Below are positions 24,452 through 32,680 of a stretch of DNA of 64,000 nt, piece by piece. The DNA lies in contig VBWE01000032.1 in the NCBI GenBank assembly GCA_006218065.1, positions 1 through 64,000 on the forward strand, read 5' to 3'. The notes beneath the pieces were generated by a model. It saw only the letters and a list, made by a program, of their open reading frames with translations. It had not been told where the DNA came from and made no database searches. Origin of the DNA: Bacteroidota bacterium. GTDB taxonomy: Bacteria; Bacteroidota; Bacteroidia; Palsa-965. The position numbers were made by a program, and so were the translations under genes. The stretch's first letter is position 1. Every line of letters starts with the position of its first letter.

Positions 24452-26848
24452 ATGAAGAAAACAATACTGTTGTTCCTGTTATTCGCTGTTTTTACCGGCG
24501 TTCGCGCGCAAACCACGCAAACCATCCGCGGCAAAGTAGCCGATAAAGAATCGAAATACGGACTGGTCGGCGTGGCTGTCGCTCTTTATAAAGACTCCGC
24601 GCTGATCGGTGGCGCAACTACGGATGCCAACGGTAATTACCGGATCGGGAATGTGGAGCCGGGAAGGTACAACCTCCGCGCGCGCTATCTCGGCTATGCG
24701 CCCTTCGAGATGAAAAACCTGGTGGTTAATGCCGGCAAAGAACCGATCATCAACATCGATCTCGAGGAAATGGCGATGAAAGTGGATGAAGTGGAAGTGG
24801 TGGCGAATAAAAAAGAAGGTACGATCAATGAAATGACATCGGTGAGCGGCCGGACATTTTCCGTAGAGGAAACCAACCGTTATGCGGGCAGCCGCGGCGA
24901 CCCGGCGCGCATGGCTTCCAATTTCGCCGGTGTGCAGGGCGCGGACGATTCGCGGAATGATATCGTGGTGCGCGGGAATTCGCCCATGGGTGTGCTCTGG
25001 CGCCTGGAAGGTGTGGACATTCCGAACCCGAACCATTTTGCGATCGAAGGAACGACGGGCGGACCGGTGAGTATCCTGAACAATAAAGTGCTCGACAATT
25101 CCGATTTTATGACGGGCGCTTTCCCGGCGGAATACGGAAACAGTATAGCGGGTGTTTTCGATCTGCGCATGCGGAACGGGAATAACGAAAAACACGAATT
25201 CACCGGGCAGTTCGGTTTTCTCGGAACGGAACTGACTGCCGAAGGACCGATCAGCCGGGAAAAACGTTCTTCCTACATGGTGAATTACCGGTATTCCACG
25301 CTCAAGCTTTTCGAATCGCTGAACATCCCGATCGGGACCGGCGCGGTGCCGAAATACCAGGACGGCGCATTCAAACTGAATTTCCCGACGAAGAAAGGCG
25401 CGAACATTTCACTCTTCGGTGTGGGCGGAGCAAGCAAGATCGCCATCATCGTGAGCGATTATACCGAGCTGACGGAAGAATTTTACGGCGAAGGAAACCG
25501 CGACCAGTATTTCAATACGAATATGGCCGTTACCGGCGCTGTGTATGCCAAATCGCTGAATGAAAATACGTACCTGCGCATGGTTGCCGCATATTCGCAC
25601 AAAGGATCTTCCGCGCATCATTTCCTCGTTTGGCGTGATACTGCTTTCGGAATCGATTCGATCACGGAGAAAATGGGATATAAAAATACCGAGGACAAAT
25701 ATTCCTACAACCTCACGCTCACGCGCAAGTTCGGCAGCCGCGGTACTTTGAAAGCCGGCGTGTTCAGCAGCTATTTCAACTATTTCCTCATCGACTCGAA
25801 CCGGAGCGAGATTACTTACCAGTTTTACAACCGGCAGGACTATTCCGGCGGGACATTCCTCGTGCAACCTTTCGCGCAGTATAAATACAAGATCACCGAC
25901 AATCTTGTTCTGAATGCGGGCGTGCACGGACAATATTACGGGCTGAATGAAAACAGCCTGGCCATCGAACCCCGCGCAGGTCTGCGCTGGACGCCCGCGC
26001 CGCGCCACACGCTCAGCCTGGGTTACGGCATGCACAGCCAGGTTTTGCCTTCCTATATTTATTATATGCACCTGCCGTCGAATACGAAACCGTATTACCT
26101 GCATAACGAAAAACTCGGTTTTACGAAAAGCAGCCATTACGTTTTTTCGTACGACTGGAGCATCGCGGAGAATCTTCGCCTGAAGATGGAAACGTACTAT
26201 CAGAATTTATGGGATGTGCCGGTTGACAATAAACCCTCGTCGTTCTCCGCGCTCAACCAGGGAACCGGTTTCAGCCGTTTCTTCCCGGATACACTGGTGA
26301 ATGAAGGTACCGGCCGGAATTACGGCGTGGAAGTCACGATCGAAAAATTTTTCAGCAAAGGCTACCTGTTCATGCTAACCGGTTCTTTCTACGACGCGCG
26401 TTACAAAGGCAGCGACGGCATAGAACGCAACAGCGACTTCAACGGAAAATACGCCGCCAACCTGCTGTTCGCGAAAGAAATCAAACTGGGCGATCGCCAG
26501 TCGCTGCAGATCGGTACCAAAATCACCACTTCCGGCGGACGCTGGTACACGCCGATCGATACGGCTGCTTCGCGCATCGAAAGCGACGAAGTGTATATCG
26601 ACTCGCTGCGCAATTCGCTGCAACTGCCGGATTATTTCCGCATCGATGCGAAGATCAACTGGAAGATGAATGCGAAAAAGAAAAAGATCACGCACGAGAT
26701 CGGTCTCGACCTTATAAACGTTACCGCGCGGGAAAACATACTGGCGATCACCTATTCACCGAACCCCACGAAACCTTCGGAGAACCCGCTGCATGAGCAA
26801 TACCAGCTCGGTTTCCTGCCTTTATTCTATTACAGCATAGATTTTTGA
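24452..26848 (+). CDS. TonB-dependent outer-membrane receptor with CarboxypepD-like N-domain
   Basis: 798 residues from the ATG at 24452; the frame goes back to 24419, which is inside the promoter. Signal peptide M-K-K-T-I-L-L-F-L-L-F-A-V-F-T-G-V-R-A-Q. Residues about 24-110 are the carboxypeptidase-regulatory-like domain (I-R-G-K-V-A-D-K-E-S then T-D-A-N-G-N-Y-R-I-G-N-V-E-P-G-R-Y). Residues about 130-240 are the plug (R-N-D-I-V-V-R-G-N-S-P, P-A-E-Y-G-N-S-I-A-G-V-F). The rest is a beta-barrel ending F-L-P-L-F-Y-Y-S-I-D-F with a terminal aromatic. It imports an unknown substrate powered by TonB-ExbBD. No SusD gene follows, so it is not a standard polysaccharide locus. Confidence 0.9.
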   Translation: MKKTILLFLLFAVFTGVRAQTTQTIRGKVADKESKYGLVGVAVALYKDSALIGGATTDANGNYRIGNVEPGRYNLRARYLGYAPFEMKNLVVNAGKEPIINIDLEEMAMKVDEVEVVANKKEGTINEMTSVSGRTFSVEETNRYAGSRGDPARMASNFAGVQGADDSRNDIVVRGNSPMGVLWRLEGVDIPNPNHFAIEGTTGGPVSILNNKVLDNSDFMTGAFPAEYGNSIAGVFDLRMRNGNNEKHEFTGQFGFLGTELTAEGPISREKRSSYMVNYRYSTLKLFESLNIPIGTGAVPKYQDGAFKLNFPTKKGANISLFGVGGASKIAIIVSDYTELTEEFYGEGNRDQYFNTNMAVTGAVYAKSLNENTYLRMVAAYSHKGSSAHHFLVWRDTAFGIDSITEKMGYKNTEDKYSYNLTLTRKFGSRGTLKAGVFSSYFNYFLIDSNRSEITYQFYNRQDYSGGTFLVQPFAQYKYKITDNLVLNAGVHGQYYGLNENSLAIEPRAGLRWTPAPRHTLSLGYGMHSQVLPSYIYYMHLPSNTKPYYLHNEKLGFTKSSHYVFSYDWSIAENLRLKMETYYQNLWDVPVDNKPSSFSALNQGTGFSRFFPDTLVNEGTGRNYGVEVTIEKFFSKGYLFMLTGSFYDARYKGSDGIERNSDFNGKYAANLLFAKEIKLGDRQSLQIGTKITTSGGRWYTPIDTAASRIESDEVYIDSLRNSLQLPDYFRIDAKINWKMNAKKKKITHEIGLDLINVTARENILAITYSPNPTKPSENPLHEQYQLGFLPLFYYSIDF

Positions 26849-26936
26849 TTTTCGATTGGCGATTTTGGATTGACGATTTCGCGCAATGCCAGTGCACATT
26901 AAAATCGCCAATCGAAAATCGCCAATCGAAGTAATC
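26841..26936. repeat. Heptad-word palindromic element, copy 2
   Basis: Left arm: six 7-bp words from 26841 to 26882 (ATTTTTG, ATTTTCG, ATTGGCG, ATTTTGG, ATTGACG, ATTTCGC). The first word and part of the second are inside the last codons and stop of the TonB receptor. Right arm from 26902: words of the form AATCGCC and AATCGAA alternate in the same 7-bp register. 26847-26866 and 26901-26920 pair perfectly over 20 bases. It lies between two convergent genes. Confidence 0.85.
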
Positions 26937-26991
26937 GCTCATTCCGAAGAAACAGCCAGCCTGGATTTAAAGTAACGCTGAGGAATTTCCG

Positions 26992-27801
26992 TCATCCAAA
27001 AAATCCTTCCCGCCAGAGCGCAAACAGGTCCATCGTAATGGCAATGCTGTAGTGAATCAGCACGCCGAGCATGATCGAGCGGCTTTTGAGGCTGAGTGTG
27101 CCGAGTACCAGTCCCGCGATGATCGCGCCGATCGTTTCGGGCATGGGTTTCCCGAAATGGATCATACAGTACGGGATCATCATCACGAGTACGGAATAAT
27201 ACCCGAAGCGGCGCCGCAGACCGATGGTCATAAAACCGCGGAAGAAAAATTCGAGCGTGAAGAACTGCGAAAAATAAAGCGCTTCCCATACCCAGAATTC
27301 CGGCCAGAGCGATTCGCCTTTGACGATATCGTAAAACGGGTAACGGAGCTGGAAACTGTGTGTGCCGGAGAAAAACCAGACCAGCGGAAGCATGATGAGC
27401 AGCATCAGGGCATACAGCCAGTAATCCTTGAACGCACCTTTGATCTTCACGCCATAATCCGAAACGCGCTCGCGGAAAACAAAACGGATAACGATCCAGG
27501 GAATCACGAAGTAGAAAAAGTTCAGGATGCCCACCCAGAAAGCCAGCCGGTTGATGCGGCTGTTGTGCGGATCGTTCACCCAACCGGTCAGCGCCGATGC
27601 CGCCCCGTCGAGCCCGATGCCGGACAGGAACGTGGACGTAAATTCCGGCGAGCCGAAATATTTGATGCAGGTCAGCGAAAACGCCGTAAGAATACAAATG
27701 ATCAGTGCCTTGCGTTCCGGTTGTCCCGAATGTTCGTTTTGCAGGCGCAGCGAATCTTTTTCAGCCTCTAGAAAAGTATGGACGAATATTTTTTTAAACA
27801 A
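26992..27801 (-). CDS. CPBP-family intramembrane metalloprotease-like protein
   Basis: 269 residues, about seven membrane segments. The only usable start is a TTG at 27799-27801, because an in-frame TAG lies four codons upstream and the next Met is over 130 residues in. The CPBP core is recognisable: F-T-L-E-F-F-F-R-G-F-M (EExxxR with the first Glu replaced by Leu), M-I-P-Y-C-M-I-H-F-G-K-P (F/YxxxH) and G-V-L-I-H-Y-S-I-A (HxxxA/N). Members cleave prenylated or other membrane substrates, and many Bacteroidota ones are uncharacterised. Loss of the first Glu is common in some branches, so activity is uncertain. Confidence 0.8.
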   Translation of the reverse strand: MFKKIFVHTFLEAEKDSLRLQNEHSGQPERKALIICILTAFSLTCIKYFGSPEFTSTFLSGIGLDGAASALTGWVNDPHNSRINRLAFWVGILNFFYFVIPWIVIRFVFRERVSDYGVKIKGAFKDYWLYALMLLIMLPLVWFFSGTHSFQLRYPFYDIVKGESLWPEFWVWEALYFSQFFTLEFFFRGFMTIGLRRRFGYYSVLVMMIPYCMIHFGKPMPETIGAIIAGLVLGTLSLKSRSIMLGVLIHYSIAITMDLFALWREGFFG

Positions 27802-27871
27802 AACCGGGGACTATTTAAAATGATGTTTTTGGAAAATTTTTAATGGGTATTCCCATGCGTACCTGTTCCTG

Positions 27872-28024
27872 CTTTTCGATTGCGGATTGCCGATTTGCGA
27901 TTTCAAATGTACGTTAGCGCCTTCGCGTCTTAGCGGTGAAGATGGTTTCGGATTTCACCTTAGAAGCGCAGAGACGCTGAGTTTACGTAGAGAAAATCGG
28001 CAATCCGCAATCGCCAATCGCAAT
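27872..28024. repeat. Heptad-word palindromic element, copy 3 (with nested octad stem)
   Basis: Left arm words from 27879 to 27906: ATTGCGG, ATTGCCG, ATTTGCG, ATTTCAA. Right arm words from 27995: AATCGGC, AATCCGC, AATCGCC, AATCGCA. 27877-27896 and 27994-28013 pair perfectly over 20 bases. As in copy 1, a second pair of arms made of 8-bp words (TTAGCGCC, TTCGCGTC, TTAGCGGT near 27914-27937) lies inside, partly matched near 27954-27981. It separates two minus-strand genes. Confidence 0.85.
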
Positions 28025-28029
28025 TCGTT

Positions 28030-29484
28030 TTATTCCAGTTCAGCCATAGCGATAAGTATTCGTTCCAGTCTTGTTTTCATTTCGGTCGGGCTGCAGTTGT
28101 AATTATTCGCGAGCACGGCGAAAACGAGGAGGCGGCCTTTTTTGTCTTTTACATAACCGGTATAGCCGCGTGCGCGGGTGATGTAGCCGGTTTTGGCGCG
28201 GAGATTTTTTTCGGCAAGCGTCCCTTTGCAAAGACTTACCATCGATCCGTTCACACCGGCCACGAAACTGCGGAACCAGGTCTGCCGCGAAGCGATCTGC
28301 ATGGCTTTGGCCAGTTGCGTGGTGGTAACGGCGTTCGAGCGTGAAAGTCCGCTGCCGTCGTTCATGAAAAGCGCTTCGGTGTTCAAACCTTTCGATTGCC
28401 AGAAATTTTTCACCATGCTGATGCCTTCTTCATCGTCGCCGGTTTTAACCGCTTTGAGCGATAATGTTTTCAGCAGGCATTCCGTGTACATATTGTCGCT
28501 TTTGGTCAGCGTATGTTTTATGATGTCGGAAAGCGGCGGCGACTGGTACACCCCGATTACGGTTCGTTTTCCGGGCATCCACGCGTTTTGTATTTTCAGC
28601 GTGCGCGACGTTTCCGCTTCTTTCGTTACGGTGATATTTCTGCGCCGGAGTTCTTCGGTAAAATACTGCGCGAAATACATCGGGGGATCGGGCAGGGCGC
28701 CGTCCACATCGTAATCATCCCGGTTCGGGGGAATGGAGCCGGTGATGTTCTGCCAGTAAGTATAAGGCGCGCCGTAAATGAATGCATCGTCTTTTCTTCC
28801 GCCGGAAATAACCTGGTTATCCAGGCGCAGGCCCGGAACAGCCGGCTCGATGCGGTCGATCTTCACCGCATCACCTTCCGCGCCCGAATCAAAATAAATC
28901 CGGTACCGGTTATCGATCCAGTTCAGGCCGAATGCCCCGGCGCCGTAATAATTACCCATATCGCTCCACACCCAGCCGGGCGGAACAGGATTGTCTTCAA
29001 AAACAGTCGCGTCGGAAATCACGCGGCCTTCTATTTTTTTGATGCCTTTTTCACGCAGGGCATTTATCCAGAGCATTTGAAACGGGGCCGCGGTATCTGA
29101 AACGATTTTAAAAAACTGTGAACCGAATGTCGGGTCCCCGCTGCCGCGGACGTACAGGTTTCCGAAAAGTGTTCCGCTTGCGCTGTCGATCCGCCCGTCG
29201 TATTCCAGCGTGGTGGTGTACCGGTAACTTTCACCGAGCAGGGCGAGCGCGGCGCCGGCAGTGAGTACTTTCAGTGTGCTGGCGGGAGTAAGACAGAGTT
29301 CGCTGTTGTGTGCGGCGATTATTTTCCCGCTGTCTGCCGTCATTACGCAAAGTCCGAAATTGCCGTGCTTTAGTACCGGGTCGTTTTTCAGCTTGTCAAT
29401 TTCCGTTTGCAGGCGGGCCGGCGCTTTCTGCGCGGGGGCTGCCGAAAAGAAAGAAAGCAGGATGAAAAAAAATACCGGTCTCAT
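28030..29484 (-). CDS. dacB: D-alanyl-D-alanine carboxypeptidase/endopeptidase (PBP4 type)
   Basis: 484 residues, signal peptide [19 protein letters not shown]. All three penicillin-binding motifs are present: S-T-L-K at 69-72 (Ser69 nucleophile), S-D-N near 330 ([10 protein letters not shown]) and K-T-G near 445 ([12 protein letters not shown]). Length and the large insert between the first two motifs fit the class C PBP4/DacB group, which trims or opens peptidoglycan cross-links in the periplasm. It overlaps the pterin dehydratase gene upstream by 4 bases (ATGA), so translation is coupled. Confidence 0.92.
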   Translation of the reverse strand: MRPVFFFILLSFFSAAPAQKAPARLQTEIDKLKNDPVLKHGNFGLCVMTADSGKIIAAHNSELCLTPASTLKVLTAGAALALLGESYRYTTTLEYDGRIDSASGTLFGNLYVRGSGDPTFGSQFFKIVSDTAAPFQMLWINALREKGIKKIEGRVISDATVFEDNPVPPGWVWSDMGNYYGAGAFGLNWIDNRYRIYFDSGAEGDAVKIDRIEPAVPGLRLDNQVISGGRKDDAFIYGAPYTYWQNITGSIPPNRDDYDVDGALPDPPMYFAQYFTEELRRRNITVTKEAETSRTLKIQNAWMPGKRTVIGVYQSPPLSDIIKHTLTKSDNMYTECLLKTLSLKAVKTGDDEEGISMVKNFWQSKGLNTEALFMNDGSGLSRSNAVTTTQLAKAMQIASRQTWFRSFVAGVNGSMVSLCKGTLAEKNLRAKTGYITRARGYTGYVKDKKGRLLVFAVLANNYNCSPTEMKTRLERILIAMAELE

Positions 29485-29723
29485 TTCATCGAATCGTAAA
29501 TCGTATCGATTCTGCCGGCCAGTTCGCGGTCGAGGGCGGTGACTTTATTGCCGGCGTCGTGGGTGGACAAAGAAATCTCGACCCGGTTGTACACGTTCCG
29601 CCAGTCGGGATGATGATTCAGGTCCTCCGCTGCAAAAGCCACGCGGGTCATGAAGGAAAACGCCTTCGCGAAATCGTCGAATTTAAAAGTCCGTTTAAGC
29701 TGGTCGTTTTCTTCGGTCCACAT
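29481..29723 (-). CDS. 4a-hydroxytetrahydrobiopterin dehydratase (pterin-4a-carbinolamine dehydratase)
   Basis: 80 residues from the ATG at 29723 ([15 protein letters not shown]). The longer open frame to 29861 covers repeat-rich spacer and is rejected. The family signature is intact: [18 protein letters not shown] then [12 protein letters not shown], with H-H-P-x-W supplying the active-site histidines. It dehydrates 4a-hydroxytetrahydrobiopterin, recycling the cofactor of aromatic amino acid hydroxylases; none of those lies in the window. Coupled to dacB by a 4-base overlap, though the two functions are not obviously linked. Confidence 0.92.
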   Translation of the reverse strand: MWTEENDQLKRTFKFDDFAKAFSFMTRVAFAAEDLNHHPDWRNVYNRVEISLSTHDAGNKVTALDRELAGRIDTIYDSMK

Positions 29724-29832
29724 GGCAGTACAGGTTGATCGGAACGAAGATACAAAGAAGCCCGAAGGAAAGCTGCCGGAACGATCCGGCCCGGGCGACT
29801 CTTTGTGTCCCGGTGTACTGCAGCGCTTTTGC

Positions 29833-29865
29833 CACAAAGACACGAAGGCACAAAGAAACACGAAG
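29833..29865. repeat. Octad-word repeat array
   Basis: Tandem 8-bp words CACAAAGA, CACGAAGG, CACAAAGA from 29833 to 29856, then AACACGAAG. TCTTTGTGTC at about 29799-29808 is an inverted partial partner. It lies in the 164-base spacer between the pterin dehydratase and MmcQ/YjbR genes. Same construction principle (short tandem words) as the palindromic elements elsewhere in the window. Confidence 0.6.
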
Positions 29866-29887
29866 AAAAATGCAGCAGGAACACTGT

Positions 29888-30229
29888 TTAATCCCGCCTG
29901 TATTTCGCCGCCAGTTTTTTCGGGGCGACTTCGCAGTAGGAAGTAGTGAGCGCATCGACGATCGTTTCTTTGCGGACTTTTTTCAATTCCACATACGTAT
30001 ATCCGTGCTTTCCCCAGGCGCCAGGCACGGGATAAATAACCGTTTTATCGAAAGCGCTGAATGCCGACTGGTCAACCAGCGAGAATTTCAGGCAGGCGCG
30101 CTGGTTCTTGATATCCAGCGTAGCGAATATTTTTTTCTTCACCCGGAACGATGTTTTCTCGAAATGCGGAGCTTCTTCCACTTCATCGAAAGACGAAGCG
30201 AGTTTGCGGAAAGTGGCGATGGAGACCAT
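29888..30229 (-). CDS. MmcQ/YjbR family protein
   Basis: 113 residues from the ATG at 30229 ([14 protein letters not shown]); an in-frame extension to 30280 is not conserved-looking. The YjbR pattern is clear: [18 protein letters not shown], then [11 protein letters not shown] and a C-terminal helix A-P-K-K-L-A-A-K-Y. The fold is a double-wing type proposed to bind DNA, but no function is proven for most members. It has its own unit between the terminator at 30281-30317 and the octad repeat. Confidence 0.88.
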   Translation of the reverse strand: MVSIATFRKLASSFDEVEEAPHFEKTSFRVKKKIFATLDIKNQRACLKFSLVDQSAFSAFDKTVIYPVPGAWGKHGYTYVELKKVRKETIVDALTTSYCEVAPKKLAAKYRRD

Positions 30230-30280
30230 GACGACGTATTTTTGAAGAAAATACTTCCCGCAATTTACAAAACCACGCAC

Positions 30281-30317
30281 AAAAAATCCCGTCCGGGTTT
30301 TCCTGGACGGGATTTTT
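30281..30317 (-). terminator. Rho-independent terminator downstream of the M13 peptidase gene
   Basis: AAAAAATCCCGTCC (30281-30294) pairs with GGACGGGATTTTT (30305-30317) over 13 bases around a 10-base loop. The T run exists on both strands, so it can end transcription from either side. It lies 82 bases beyond the M13 peptidase stop. Confidence 0.8.
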
Positions 30318-30339
30318 GTAAATCGTTATTGGTAAACTT

Positions 30340-30390
30340 CCCTCGTCAGTCCGAGCGGAGTCGAGGGCAAGAGCAAGAGCAAGAGCAAGA
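30340..30390. repeat. GC-rich hairpin word plus four GCAAGA hexamers
   Basis: CCCTCG near 30340 and CGAGGG near 30362 flank AGTCCGAGCGGAGT. Directly after come four tandem GCAAGA units (30367-30390). The array lies 9 bases beyond the stop of the M13 peptidase gene. It is a microsatellite-type array in a non-coding spacer. Confidence 0.7.
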
Positions 30391-30398
30391 GGGTAGCA

Positions 30399-32432
30399 CT
30401 ACCAAACCTCCACACGATCCTGCGGCTTGCGATACAGTTTATCGCCTTCCTTCACGTCGAACGCTTCGTAAAACTCTTTCATGTTCGAAAGCGGTCCGAG
30501 TACGCGGAACTGTGCGGGCGAATGCGGGTTGGTTTTCACCATGTTGATCATGAATTTATCATTCGCCTTGTTGCGCCAGCCCTGTGCCCAGCCAATGAAG
30601 AAACGCTGTTCAGCAGTAAAGCCGTCGATCTTTTTCGGAACGGGTTTTCCGACCAGCGAACGTTTAAACGCATAATACGCGATAGTCAGTCCGCCGAGAT
30701 CGGCGATGTTTTCACCCATGGTGAGTTCGCCGTTCACGTGGAAAGTATCTACCGCCGTGTACGTGCTGAACTGTTTCGAAAGCATCGCTGTTTTGGCGTT
30801 GAAATTCTTGCGGTCGTCGTCGGTCCACCAGTTTTTCAGGTTGCCCTGTGCGTCGAACATGGAACCCTGGTCGTCGAAACCGTGCGTGAGCTCATGCCCG
30901 ATGATTGCGCCCATGGCGCCGTAGTTCACGGCATCGTCGGCATCCGGGTTGAAGAACGGCGGCTGCATGATGGCGGCCGGGAAAACGATCTCGTTGATCG
31001 TCGGGTTGTAATACGCATTGATGGTTTGCGGCGTCATCTGCCATTCCATACGGTCAACCGGTTTGTTGGCCTTGCTCATGATCCAGGCGAAATCGAAACG
31101 GTTCGAACGGAGGTAATTTTTCACATACGAATCGCGTTTGATTTCGAGACCATCATAGCTGCGCCATTTTTCGGCATAACCGAGTTTGCGGATGATCGCG
31201 TGCAGTTTGTTCAGCGCTTCTTTCTTCGTTACGTCCGTCATCCAGTCGCGCGTTTTGATGCGCTCTTCGTAAGCGGCGATCAGGTTGTCCACCATGACGT
31301 CCACCCGTTTTTTGGCGTCCGAACTGAAATTGCGTTTTACATATTGTTCGCCGATCGCGTCGCCGAGTGCGCCTTCGGTAACGTTGAGCACACGCTTCCA
31401 GCGCGGCTGCTGTTCGGTAACACCGCCGAGCTGCGTGCCGAAGAATTTAAAATTCTCTTCTGCGATGCTTTTGGTAAGCTTGCCTGCGGTGGAGTGAACG
31501 AGTTTCCAGCGGAAATACGCTTTCCATTCGGTAATGGCGGTGGTTTTGATCAGGTTGTTGAACTGGCGCAGGAAAGCGGGCTGTCCCACGATCACCTGTT
31601 CGAACTGGAAACCGATGCCTTTGAAATAATTGTCCCAGTTGAACGAAGGACAGATCGATTTGATCTTGTCGATGCTCATCGGGTTGTAGATACGTGAAGG
31701 ATCACGCTGCTCCACGGCGCCCATCTGCGAATCGGCCAAAGCCACTTCGATTTTCCAGACGGCTGCCGCGTTGTTCTTCGCAGTCTGCTCCGCATCACCC
31801 ATCAGCAGGAACATCTTTTCGATGTGCTGCTTGTATTGCTGGCGGATATTGGCCATCGCCGGGTTGAAATAATAATCTTTTTCCGGCAGATCCGTTCCCG
31901 ACTGGAAAATATACGGAACGTTCATCGTGCTGTTTTTGAAATCCGACATCGCGAAAATGGCGAATACCGAAGGAAGCTGTATCCGGTGCTGTTCGGCAAC
32001 AACGGCTGCCAGTCCTTCCGAGCTCTGCAGGTCGAGAATGGTTTGAAACTCCGCAGCCAGCGGTGATAAACCGTTACGTTCGATGGCCATCGTATCCATG
32101 CCCGAAGCATAAAAATCACCCACACGCTGTTCGTTCGAATTCTGCGGCAGGCTCGGTTTGGAAGCCAGGTCGCTCACGATGGCACGGATGGTTTCTTTAC
32201 TCTTATCGTCGAGCTCGTTGAAAACACCCCAGGTGCCTTCCGATTTCGGGATTTCCTGTTTCTTGATCCAGTTGCCGTTCACATAAGTGAAGAAATCGTC
32301 CTGCGGACGAACGGTCTTATCAAAATTCGTCACGTCGATCGCTTTGCTTACGGGTTCTTTTCCGGCTTTAAAGGCCAGCAGAAAAGAAATACCGCCGATT
32401 ACAACGAGCGATTTTCCAAGCATGTTCTTCAT
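30399..32432 (-). CDS. M13 family zinc metallopeptidase (neprilysin/PepO type)
   Basis: 677 residues, the usual M13 length. Signal or anchor segment M-K-N-M-L-G-K-S-L-V-V-I-G-G-I-S-F-L-L-A-F. Zinc-binding H-E-L-T-H at residues 513-517 (G-H-E-L-T-H-G-F-D-D), third ligand and partner in G-E-N-I-A-D-L-G-G about 57 residues later, and substrate-binding N-A-Y-Y-N-P upstream. The C-terminal W after E-V is also typical (D-R-V-E-V-W). Expected role: hydrolysis of short peptides in the periplasm or at the surface. It has its own terminator and stands between repeat elements at 30340 and 32548. Confidence 0.95.
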   Translation of the reverse strand: MKNMLGKSLVVIGGISFLLAFKAGKEPVSKAIDVTNFDKTVRPQDDFFTYVNGNWIKKQEIPKSEGTWGVFNELDDKSKETIRAIVSDLASKPSLPQNSNEQRVGDFYASGMDTMAIERNGLSPLAAEFQTILDLQSSEGLAAVVAEQHRIQLPSVFAIFAMSDFKNSTMNVPYIFQSGTDLPEKDYYFNPAMANIRQQYKQHIEKMFLLMGDAEQTAKNNAAAVWKIEVALADSQMGAVEQRDPSRIYNPMSIDKIKSICPSFNWDNYFKGIGFQFEQVIVGQPAFLRQFNNLIKTTAITEWKAYFRWKLVHSTAGKLTKSIAEENFKFFGTQLGGVTEQQPRWKRVLNVTEGALGDAIGEQYVKRNFSSDAKKRVDVMVDNLIAAYEERIKTRDWMTDVTKKEALNKLHAIIRKLGYAEKWRSYDGLEIKRDSYVKNYLRSNRFDFAWIMSKANKPVDRMEWQMTPQTINAYYNPTINEIVFPAAIMQPPFFNPDADDAVNYGAMGAIIGHELTHGFDDQGSMFDAQGNLKNWWTDDDRKNFNAKTAMLSKQFSTYTAVDTFHVNGELTMGENIADLGGLTIAYYAFKRSLVGKPVPKKIDGFTAEQRFFIGWAQGWRNKANDKFMINMVKTNPHSPAQFRVLGPLSNMKEFYEAFDVKEGDKLYRKPQDRVEVW

Positions 32433-32547
32433 TGTAGGATATGATTTTTGGTTTTAAAACGATGCAAATTACCGAAAAAAGACACACCCTTTTTGTCTCT
32501 CGTGTTGAACGGTTTATTAGAAGGACAAGGCGCGATTTTCAGGGATT

Positions 32548-32679
32548 GACCACACCTCTTTCCTCTCCGAAGGAGAGGATGCTGGAATACACAAGTGACG
32601 TTCCTTTTGTTAAAAACAAAAGGAACGTCACTTAATTTGTAACGCCATCCTCTCCTTCGGAGAGGAAAGAGGTGTGGTC
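32548..32679. repeat. Nested perfect palindromes (34-bp outer arms, 19-bp inner arms)
   Basis: Outer arms 32548-32581 and 32646-32679 are identical in inverse over all 34 bases. Each arm is itself a hairpin (CCTCTCC, GAA, GGAGAGG). Inner arms 32593-32611 and 32615-32633 pair perfectly over 19 bases around a 3-base loop, starting AAGTGACGTTCC. The element is non-coding and fills half of the 248-base space between the AddA-like gene (whose stop is 2 bases away) and the M13 peptidase gene. Confidence 0.9.
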
Positions 32680-32680
32680 T

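Noticed and set aside
26841..28024. CRISPR array
   Set aside because: Words are 7-8 bp, tandem without spacers and arranged as inverted pairs; no direct repeats of 24-40 bp with spacers and no cas genes.
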